Assembly: GCA_934155265.1 (NCBI GenBank)
Contig: CAKPGU010000017.1
Location: 1-38,895, forward strand
DNA from: an uncultured Clostridia bacterium
GTDB lineage: Bacteria > Bacillota > Clostridia > TANB77 > CAG-508
Reading direction: 5' to 3'
Length of the DNA: 38,895 nt
Part shown: one piece after another, positions 33,322 to 38,895 of the stretch
Layout: every line of letters starts with the position of its first letter
Numbering within the stretch: the stretch's first letter is position 1
The notes under the pieces: generated by a model
What the model saw: only the letters and a program-made list of their open reading frames with translations
The model's database searches: none
What the model was told of the DNA's origin: nothing
Made by a program: the position numbers and the translations under genes

Positions 33322-34371
33322 CTATAATAAACATAATGGATCTTCTTCTAGTAATGATTTTTTTAGTGCTAATGCTGTAGCTCTACATCCACCACATATC
33401 ATTTTATATTTACATTTTTGGCATTTTCCTTTTAAGTTTTCTTTATATTCTTTTAGTGTAACAAATAATTTGTTTTTTTCTAAAATTTCGTCTAATGATT
33501 TTTCTTTTATATTATCTGCAAACATAGGAATATATGAACAAGCTCCTACATTTCCTTTAAAGTCAATATATATAATCTCGTCACCTGCTTCACATCCTGC
33601 ATAATATTGACTTGCTTCTTTTAAATCTATTCCAAATATCTTTGGAAATATTGGAATTAGCAATGGATCTCCTGTTCTAAATTTAATCTTTAATTTTTTA
33701 CATTCTTGTATTAATTCTTTAATTATATTTTTATATTGTTCATTAGATATCATTAAATCTTCACTTGCATTTCCAGTTAATATAACTCTTCTTGTATTAA
33801 ATTCTTCAGCTCCATTTTTACTAGCCAATTGCAATACTGCTTTTGCATCTTTTATAGTATCTTTTGTAAGAGTATATCTTATTGAAAACTTGATTCCATT
33901 TTCTTTTAATATAGGTAAAGTATTAATTACTTTTTGAAATGTTCCTTTTCTCCCTCTAAACTTATCATGTATTTCTTCCATTCCATCTATACTTATAGAT
34001 AATCTTACATTTGGATATTGAGCTAATTTTTGTGCTATTTTTTCATTTATCAATGTACAATTTGTTGTTATTACTATATCTTCAAATTTTGTAGCATAAT
34101 TTAATATCTCGAATAAATCTTTTCTTAGAAATGGCTCTCCTCCTGAAAGATTTAGTTTAGTTGTACCACAATAATACAATTGAGATAATAAGCTTTTTGC
34201 TTGTTTTAATGTTAATTCCTTTTCTTTCGTATTTTTATCTAAAACTCTACAATGTTTGCAATTAAGATTACAGTCATCATTTATATCCCATTGAGCAACC
34301 ATAGGCATAATTTCAGGCCTCCCCTTCATTCCAATTTTTTCCATTTTATATCTATATTTAAAATTTGTCAA
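33322..34371 (-). CDS. Radical SAM/SPASM protein, probable peptide maturase
   Basis: A 349-aa protein with the radical SAM motif CNLNCKHC (about residues 33-40), glycine motif LSGGEPFLR, and a SPASM region with C in YYAGCEAGDE, C in GACSYIP, then CQKCKYKMICGGC and a final C in DPLCLL. The start QWDINDDCNLNCKHC resembles NirJ/AhbD and peptide-modifying SPASM enzymes. Auxiliary Fe-S clusters are expected. The start TTG 34371 overlaps the Nudix stop (TTGA); ATG 34344 has no ribosome site. A 35-aa peptide follows downstream, so peptide modification is likely; heme-type chemistry is an alternative. Confidence 0.85.
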   Translation of the reverse strand: MTNFKYRYKMEKIGMKGRPEIMPMVAQWDINDDCNLNCKHCRVLDKNTKEKELTLKQAKSLLSQLYYCGTTKLNLSGGEPFLRKDLFEILNYATKFEDIVITTNCTLINEKIAQKLAQYPNVRLSISIDGMEEIHDKFRGRKGTFQKVINTLPILKENGIKFSIRYTLTKDTIKDAKAVLQLASKNGAEEFNTRRVILTGNASEDLMISNEQYKNIIKELIQECKKLKIKFRTGDPLLIPIFPKIFGIDLKEASQYYAGCEAGDEIIYIDFKGNVGACSYIPMFADNIKEKSLDEILEKNKLFVTLKEYKENLKGKCQKCKYKMICGGCRATALALKKSLLEEDPLCLL

Positions 34372-34868
34372 TATTTTCCATTGATTTTTTTCATCAAAAT
34401 TTCAAAAGCTTCTATATGACTTTCTTTAAATTCTCCTCTAGTACATAATTCTTTAACTTTCTCCTCTGATAACCAATATACTTTTTCTACCTCTTCTTTT
34501 TGCAATAACATCTTCTCTTTTTTATAATCTTTTTTTAAGTAATATAAATCATAAAAACATTTATTACTATCATCTCTAGTAGAATACATTAATTTTAGTT
34601 CTTGTGGCTGTGCCTCCATTCCTAACTCCTCTTTTATTTCAGATATAATGCCTGTTAAACTATTCTCTCCTGATTTTGGATGACCTGATGTCAATCCATA
34701 TTCTCCACCTTTTTGTTTACTTCTTTTTTGTATCAATATCTCATTTTTAGAGTTTTGAATTAGAACTGTTACAACCAGTGTATAATAATCATCTGGTATT
34801 TCCTGCTCTTTTAATATTGTAGATTGTGTATTCTCCTTATATCTATTATATAGATCTCTTTTTTCCAT
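34368..34868 (-). CDS. Nudix hydrolase
   Basis: A 166-aa Nudix protein. The box reads G-HPKSG-E ... SEIKEELG (about residues 59-82), so the usual Arg of REUxEExGU is Ser; the EE metal ligands remain. ILIQKRSKQKGGEYGLTSGHPKSGEN resembles isopentenyl-diphosphate isomerase-like/YfcD-type Nudix proteins. The substrate is unknown. It is the first gene of a unit with the radical SAM gene and has its own promoter. Confidence 0.85.
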   Translation of the reverse strand: MEKRDLYNRYKENTQSTILKEQEIPDDYYTLVVTVLIQNSKNEILIQKRSKQKGGEYGLTSGHPKSGENSLTGIISEIKEELGMEAQPQELKLMYSTRDDSNKCFYDLYYLKKDYKKEKMLLQKEEVEKVYWLSEEKVKELCTRGEFKESHIEAFEILMKKINGKY

Positions 34869-34920
34869 TGTAACACCTCGTTTCTTACTATATTACAATA
34901 TACTAAAAATTTCAATATAT

Positions 34921-34948
34921 ATTATAGATTGTTTTAGATTTTTACCAA
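34921..34948 (-). promoter_or_regulatory. Promoter of Nudix-radical SAM unit
   Basis: Minus strand TTGGTA, 16 nt and TATAAT, 53 nt before the Nudix start. It lies between repeat copy 2 and the gene. Confidence 0.5.
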
Positions 34949-34987
34949 TTTTTTCTATTTTTATTGACTTTTATTTCCATTTTTATA

Positions 34988-35118
34988 AGAACAAAGCGAC
35001 GTAGTCGCCCTTTGTTCTCGCCCGATTTGAGTTTTCGACTATAAGGAGAAAATCTCAAAGGGCTAGCGATTGTAGCTTTTATATACTAGGAAGTTCAGAG
35101 AACTTTCCTAGTATATAA
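34988..35118. repeat. 130-nt structured repeat, copy 2
   Basis: Nearly identical to copy 3 over the first 94 nt (one difference). Hairpin 1: AGAACAAAG-CGAC-GTA-GTCG-..-CTTTGTTCT. Long hairpin 2: GCCC-TTTGAG-TTTTC pairs with GAAAA-CTCAAA-GGGC. Hairpin 3: TATATACTAGGAA with TTCCTAGTATATA. Locally GC-rich. It lies in the gap between the DUF4236 and Nudix genes. Confidence 0.9.
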
Positions 35119-35123
35119 AATAT

Positions 35124-35149
35124 GCAGGTGATAACATTTTATCACCTGC
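35124..35149. terminator. Terminator after DUF4236 gene
   Basis: GCAGGTGATAA, 4 nt and TTATCACCTGC: an 11-bp perfect stem, 12 nt past the stop codon. The U-run is poor (ATATTTTAT). Confidence 0.65.
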
Positions 35150-35160
35150 AATTAGTACAA

Positions 35161-35343
35161 CTATTTTTTCTTTTTTTTCTTGGTTGTTCTGTAAGTAATT
35201 CCATTTCCTAAGTTAACAGTAGCTGCCCCTTTAGAGTTAATGGTAACTGGACCTACTTTCTGACTTATAGAAATTCCACTTTTACTTAGATTTAAGTAAG
35301 TACCATTTCCAAGCTTTATTCTCTTCCTGTAACTAAATCCCAT
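35161..35343 (-). CDS. DUF4236 small protein
   Basis: A 60-aa protein with the conserved DUF4236 start MGFSYRKRIKLGNGTYLNLSKSGISISQKVGPV and a run of six Lys at the end. DUF4236 is a short beta-rich domain of unknown function, often found alone or with other domains. AAAGGAGA precedes the ATG. It lies between the ATPase remnant and the peptide cassette. Confidence 0.85.
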   Translation of the reverse strand: MGFSYRKRIKLGNGTYLNLSKSGISISQKVGPVTINSKGAATVNLGNGITYRTTKKKKKK

Positions 35344-35472
35344 GTTGCAATGTCTCCTTTCAAAAAAATAATGTACTCACTTTCTTTTAGCATAAGAAAG
35401 TAATTTAATAAAAATTACTTTTACATTGTATCACAAATTATGTAAAATTACAATTCATATAAATAAATTTTT

Positions 35473-35665
35473 ATATACTCTTTTCTCCTAATTCTTTCCA
35501 CATTAAATTAAAATATTGACTAAATTTAGGATTTTCTCTACAATTTAATGGTGTTCTATTTTCCATTTCAAAATTTATTTTGTGTATACTTTTTACTGTT
35601 GCAGGTCTTTCAGATAATACTATTACTCTATCTGACATACTTATTGCTTCTGGTTGATATAAAAA
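35473..35665 (-). pseudogene. ABC importer ATPase, C-terminal fragment
   Basis: On the minus strand the frame QPEAISMSDRVIVLSERPA ... FEMENRTPLNCRENPKFSQYFNLMWKELGEKSI, ending in a stop near 35475, matches the last ~63 residues of SsuB/TauB/ThiZ-type ATPases, starting just after the switch-His motif (THDIxEAI). The rest (Walker A, signature, Walker B) is missing: the homology stops about 55 bp before the serine recombinase gene. It is the type of ATPase that would serve the SsuA/SsuC-like genes at 30045-31935. It is disrupted, most simply by insertion of the recombinase element. Confidence 0.75.
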
Positions 35666-35690
35666 TAGGCAGTTTTAATTTTTATTTTTG

Positions 35691-35712
35691 ACTAATTTAA
35701 TATTAAATTAGC
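35691..35712. terminator. Palindrome after serine recombinase
   Basis: CTAATTTAATATTAAATTAG is a perfect palindrome just past the recombinase stop, followed on the minus strand by AAAAATAAAAATT. Probable terminator or part of an element end. Confidence 0.5.
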
Positions 35713-35721
35713 CTTATATTT

Positions 35722-37269
35722 TTATTTTAAGTTATTTAATTGTTTAAAATTGAAATATAAATCTACCTGTTTATCTTGATGTATCTCTATTCTATTAATA
35801 ATTACTTTCATAATTTCTGATGTTGGTTTATTTAGACTTAGAAAATCTTGTACAATACTTTTTATTTTTTCAGTATCATCTTGTTTTGAATCTTCTTTTT
35901 GCCTCTTAATTTCTATGTATTCATTTTCTTTTTGTTTTATTTCATCTCCAAATTTTTTTAATAATCTTTCATACATTTCTTCACTTATTTTATTGTTTAA
36001 TTTGTCTATATAAATTTGGTCAATATTGCTATTTATTAATTTTATCTCGTTTTCTAGTTTTTGAAGTATTTTTCCATAATCATATTTTGTCATTCCCTTT
36101 TTTACTTCTAATTCTATTTTTTCACTATCTATTTTTTGAAATAAGTTTTTAATATAGTTAATTATAGTGTATTCTAAATTAGAATAGCTAAAACCATGTG
36201 ATGTACAAAGTTTTAATTTTGAATTTCTGCGATAATTATTACATACCATATAATAATTACCATTCTTTTTTCCTCTTACCCCTATTTTATGTTTGCATTC
36301 ATAACAAAAAAGTAAACCATCTAATAAAAACATATTTTTCTTTTCATTTCTATTGTAGTTTTGAACTATTACCATTTTTTGCACTGCATCAAATACTTTT
36401 TTATCTATTATTGGTTCATGTGTATTTTCTACAGTTACCCATTTTTCTTCTGAATTTGTTCTGATTTTTCTATTTTTATAACTTATTCTGTTCCTTTTAT
36501 TTTGCACTGTTGTACCTATATATGCTTTATTTTTTAATATATTTTTTACTGTTTTATTCTCCCAAAATGTTTCTTTATTATACCTTGATTTATTGGCTGT
36601 CGGAATATTGCTATTGTTTAAGTAATCTCTTATTTTTCCAACTTGATTTCCATTAGATGCCATATTAAAAATAGTTCTTACAATTTGAGCCTCTGGTTCA
36701 TAAATTATTAATTTATTTTTATCTTTTAAATCTTTTATGTATCCAAGTGGTGTTTTTCCTCCTACCCATTTTCCTTGTTTTTGCATAGTGTGAAGTGCTG
36801 TCCTAATTTTTTTTGATAAGTCTTTTGAATACATATCATTTAATATTGATTTAAATGGTGCAATATCATTGTTGCCATTTGATGCTTCAAAAGTATCTAT
36901 TCCATCTGTTACTGAAACATATCTTACATTATTTTCTGGAAACCATTTTTCTATATATTCTCCTGTTTCTATATAATCACGACCTAAACGGGATAAATCT
37001 TTTGTTACAACCATATTAATTTTTCCGTTTTCTATATCTTTTATCATTCTTTGAAAATCTGGTCTATTAAAATTTGTTCCAGTAAAACCTTGATCTATAT
37101 ATGTATCTATTAATTGGTACTTCCATCCTAATTTTTGTACATATTCTGTTAGTAATGTTCTTTGATTTTTTATACTTTCACTTTCATCATAACCTCTATC
37201 TACATCTTCTTTTGATAACCTTATATATATTGCTACCTTGAATATTGTTTTTTCTATTTGTTCAAGCAT
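35722..37269 (-). CDS. Large serine recombinase
   Basis: A 515-aa serine integrase of the TndX/TnpX type. The N-terminal resolvase domain has the nucleophile Ser19 in YIRLSKEDVDRG, DQGFTGTNFNRPDFQRM and TKDLSRLGRDYIETGEYI. Then come the recombinase domain (GKTPLGYIKDLKDKNKLIIYEPEAQIVRTIFNMA), a zinc ribbon (CYECKHKIG ... CNNY ... CTSHG), and a coiled-coil C-terminus. All parts look intact. Such enzymes integrate and excise mobile elements without accessory DNA. It lies beside a truncated ATPase gene, a repeat and palindromes. Confidence 0.93.
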   Translation of the reverse strand: MLEQIEKTIFKVAIYIRLSKEDVDRGYDESESIKNQRTLLTEYVQKLGWKYQLIDTYIDQGFTGTNFNRPDFQRMIKDIENGKINMVVTKDLSRLGRDYIETGEYIEKWFPENNVRYVSVTDGIDTFEASNGNNDIAPFKSILNDMYSKDLSKKIRTALHTMQKQGKWVGGKTPLGYIKDLKDKNKLIIYEPEAQIVRTIFNMASNGNQVGKIRDYLNNSNIPTANKSRYNKETFWENKTVKNILKNKAYIGTTVQNKRNRISYKNRKIRTNSEEKWVTVENTHEPIIDKKVFDAVQKMVIVQNYNRNEKKNMFLLDGLLFCYECKHKIGVRGKKNGNYYMVCNNYRRNSKLKLCTSHGFSYSNLEYTIINYIKNLFQKIDSEKIELEVKKGMTKYDYGKILQKLENEIKLINSNIDQIYIDKLNNKISEEMYERLLKKFGDEIKQKENEYIEIKRQKEDSKQDDTEKIKSIVQDFLSLNKPTSEIMKVIINRIEIHQDKQVDLYFNFKQLNNLK

Positions 37270-37290
37270 TTTTCCTCCCTTATATGCTTA

Positions 37291-37418
37291 AGAACAAAGC
37301 GACGTAGTCGCCCTTTGTTCTCGCCCGATTTGAGTTTTCGACTATAAGGAGAAAATCTCAAAGGGCTAGCGGTTGTAGCTTTTATATAATAGGAAAGTAA
37401 AACTTTCCTATTATATAA
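37291..37418. repeat. 130-nt structured repeat, copy 3
   Basis: As copy 2, but the last stem is TATATAATAGGAAAG with CTTTCCTATTATATA: an A-T pair replaces the C-G pair of copy 2, so pairing is kept. It starts 22 nt upstream of the recombinase ATG. Same orientation as the other copies. Confidence 0.9.
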
Positions 37419-37519
37419 CAAAAGCGAACATCAATAACTTTTGCAATTACAATAACATTTTAAAGTCCGCGTTTTTGTTCGCGTGCCAAATTTGCAAAGC
37501 AAATTTGTGTACATCATAT

Positions 37520-37563
37520 GTTTAAATATTAAGAAAGTTATATAACTTTCTTAATATTTAAAC
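37520..37563. repeat. 44-bp perfect palindrome
   Basis: GTTTAAATATTAAGAAAGTT followed by ATATAACTTTCTTAATATTT and AAAC is its own reverse complement, with no loop. It lies between the mini-ORF and repeat copy 3, in the leader of the recombinase gene. A nearby CAAATTTGC-AAA-GCAAATTTG hairpin (37488-37508) and GCGAACA/TGTTCGC pair (37424-37482) add to a very structured region. Confidence 0.85.
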
Positions 37564-37606
37564 AATTTGAATTTAAGTTTTATTATATCTTATTTAGAGC
37601 AAAATT

Positions 37607-37720
37607 TTAATGCTCAAAAATATCTTTTTTTAAGATATTAATTATTAAGTGTTTTATTAATTCTTCTAACTCTTCACCTTTTTCGTCGAAGTATATATTG
37701 ATTTTGAAAGTTTCACTCAT
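37607..37720 (-). CDS. TnpW-like small element protein
   Basis: A 37-aa ORF: MSETFKINIYFDEKGEELEE with a hydrophobic amphipathic end (LIKHLIINILKKDIF). GGGAGAG lies 9 nt before the ATG. Short acidic proteins of this style precede serine recombinases in clostridial transposons (annotated TnpW). The match is by pattern and context only; function unknown. Confidence 0.55.
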   Translation of the reverse strand: MSETFKINIYFDEKGEELEELIKHLIINILKKDIFEH

Positions 37721-37838
37721 ATTAATTCACTCTCCCTATACTATATATACATCTGTTTTCTTATAAAAATTCTCCCTTACTCTAAATTTATTTTTTAAAT
37801 TTTTTAAATATGTCCACATTTGCTCATAAATAGTTTAA

Positions 37839-37878
37839 GGGTAGCTATGCGATAGTTTTCACTATCACACACCTACCC
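37839..37878. other. Hairpin with internal loop near element
   Basis: GGGTAG (37839) pairs with CTACCC (37873) and GATAGT with ACTATC around a TTTC loop; six unpaired bases lie on each side between the stems. The shape is that of a structured RNA or recombination site. The gap 37721-38159 otherwise holds one terminator and AT-rich DNA. Confidence 0.5.
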
Positions 37879-37942
37879 AGTATAGTAAAATATGTCATCT
37901 ATTTTGTTTAAAATCATTGATATTGCTGGTTTTTCTGATTAT

Positions 37943-37994
37943 AAAAAATGTCCAATTTAGAAGTTTATTTTACTCAAAAATTTGGACATTTTTA
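37943..37994. terminator. Terminator in 37721-38159 gap
   Basis: AAAAAATGTCCAA and TTGGACATTTTT form a 12-bp stem with long loop; T-run on both strands. It may end the DUF2798 transcript or block read-through to the recombinase element. Confidence 0.65.
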
Positions 37995-38159
37995 GCTTAT
38001 ACATAATTTCATAAAAAGTACTGAAATATTTTGTTTTTGTATAATATTTTTACAAAAATTTTTTATTTTAAAATTTAGAGCAAATTACAAAACTTACATT
38101 TTAAAATTTAGTTTTAGCAACAATAATTGTAATTTTTCGCTACTATTATAAAAAAATGC

Positions 38160-38627
38160 TTATGCTTTATTTTTAAATATGCTATTAAATATAAACCTAA
38201 CAAAAGGTCCAATATAAAATAATTGTGAACACAATGCCATTGGAAAGTTCAAAACACATATTTGCAACCATCTTGATATTACATTTGACATACCATCAAA
38301 GCTAAATAATATACTTCCAAAAAAGCTCATTATTGGACACATTAAGCATACTATCATTGTTGATATTGCTAATGTTACAAAAATTGGCTTATCTTTTCTT
38401 GGATCTACAAGTCTAAATGCTAATTTTTGTGATAGTTTTCCTATAAAGAAAAATTCCAATATAAATGCAATTGCTCCCATTATTGGCAACTCTCCTAGTG
38501 CTGCTACAAATACTTGATTTGTTAGTCCTCCTGTGTTTACTGCTACATTATAGCAAATCATTGTATATACCATACATATTACCATAATAATAGTATATAC
38601 AAAATCTTGAAATTTTGTTTTTGGCAT
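38160..38627 (-). CDS. DUF2798 membrane protein
   Basis: A 155-aa protein with four membrane helices in two similar halves, each with the DUF2798 type of pattern: FVYTIIMVICMVYTMICYNV ... LGELPIMGAIAFILEFFFIGKLSQKLAFRLV, then FVTLAISTMIVCLMCPIMSFFGSILF ... WLQICVLNFPMALCSQLFYIGPFVRFIF. Function unknown. It is flanked by terminators on both sides, so it is monocistronic. Confidence 0.85.
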   Translation of the reverse strand: MPKTKFQDFVYTIIMVICMVYTMICYNVAVNTGGLTNQVFVAALGELPIMGAIAFILEFFFIGKLSQKLAFRLVDPRKDKPIFVTLAISTMIVCLMCPIMSFFGSILFSFDGMSNVISRWLQICVLNFPMALCSQLFYIGPFVRFIFNSIFKNKA

Positions 38628-38667
38628 AATTAAAAACCCCTTTCTAAAATAATTTTAAACGTCAAAA

Positions 38668-38692
38668 AACAACACATATAATTTGTGTTGTT
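38668..38692 (-). terminator. Terminator of gene at right edge
   Basis: AACAACACA, 7 nt and TGTGTTGTT followed on the minus strand by TTTTG. It is placed to end transcripts coming from beyond the window. Confidence 0.7.
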
Positions 38693-38833
38693 CGTTATCA
38701 TTATTTTAAATAATGTGCGTTTCCAATTATAACCTAATATATCTCTGTTTTTTATGATTATAGCATATATTTTTATTTTGTGTAAGTCTTTTTTGAAAAT
38801 TTATTAATTAAAAATACAACTTGTAATTTGTAA

Positions 38834-38895
38834 TTATTTTTTTACCAATTTATTTTTGAAGAAATTCATAACAAATAGTCCTAGTAAAAATCCAA
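38834..38895 (-). CDS. Partial membrane protein C-terminus
   Basis: The minus strand reads GFLLGLFVMNFFKNKLVKK and stop: a hydrophobic helix with a short basic tail, typical of the end of a membrane protein. The rest is outside the window, so no identity can be given. Confidence 0.5.
   Translation of the reverse strand, partial: GFLLGLFVMNFFKNKLVKK

Noticed and set aside
34988..37418. Composite transposon bounded by repeat copies 2 and 3
   Set aside because: The interval contains the recombinase and the ATPase fragment, but the copies have no transposase and the ATPase break does not coincide with either copy.

Overview
This window looks like chromosomal DNA of an endospore-forming, very AT-rich Clostridia-type bacterium. 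Four things support that: a complete eight-gene spoIIIA operon, whiA, the dipicolinate synthase B gene and a Spo0A-type DNA-binding protein. Other signs are clear AGGAGG-type ribosome binding sites, rubrerythrin, and a HisS of the ProRS-like 'HisS2' type. I cannot name the species. Most genes lie on the minus strand. No tRNA, rRNA or CRISPR array was seen.

Layout. Positions 1-1400 hold a rearranged scar: the 3' part of a phage/ICE-type tyrosine integrase fused, out of frame, to the first ~37 codons of a DUF1848 gene. Next come an MBL-fold protein and a divergent HxlR regulator, a small deaminase and a membrane protein, and then the housekeeping block hemW-whiA-prmC and rubrerythrin. Positions 7684-12832 are spoIIIAA-AH, the mother-cell channel operon (minus strand). 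It is decorated with three kinds of repeat: a perfect 90-bp inverted repeat after spoIIIAH, a short GGACCGGGTAC palindrome between spoIIIAF and spoIIIAG and again inside spoIIIAA, and a ~130-nt structured repeat just upstream of spoIIIAA. Positions 13052-23809 carry general functions: an uncharacterised anchored protein, YebC, MntP, a zinc-ribbon mini-protein, a DUF6512 membrane protein, a polysaccharide deacetylase, a NadR-like nucleotidyltransferase, YihY, Dgt, a papain-like hydrolase, a class B penicillin-binding protein and an unknown protein. Positions 23942-28534 hold a zeta-toxin relic, a Xer-type recombinase, a YcxB-like protein, a second copy of the inverted-repeat element, orphan dpaB, the stand-alone Spo0A_C protein and a hemolysin-III/PAQR protein. 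hisS follows.

The right part (30045-35665) is the most unusual. An ABC importer has only its binding protein and permease intact. A 3' fragment of a matching-type ATPase gene lies at 35473-35665 and breaks off beside a large serine recombinase (35722-37269). Between the permease and the ATPase remnant sits a Nudix-radical SAM/SPASM-35 aa peptide cassette, followed by two further co-oriented unknown genes. The peptide is Lys-rich, ends in CRMCG, has a strong ribosome binding site and is followed at once by a terminator. That is the usual architecture of a radical-SAM-modified peptide (RiPP) locus and is my best candidate for an undescribed system. The window ends with a TnpW-like mini-ORF and large palindromes around the recombinase, a DUF2798 protein, and the 3' end of another membrane protein.

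The sporulation genes act together in forespore engulfment and spore maturation: the SpoIIIA channel, DpaB for dipicolinate, and possibly the Spo0A_C protein as a regulator. Perfect 0A-box sequences lie upstream of both dpaB and the Spo0A_C gene.
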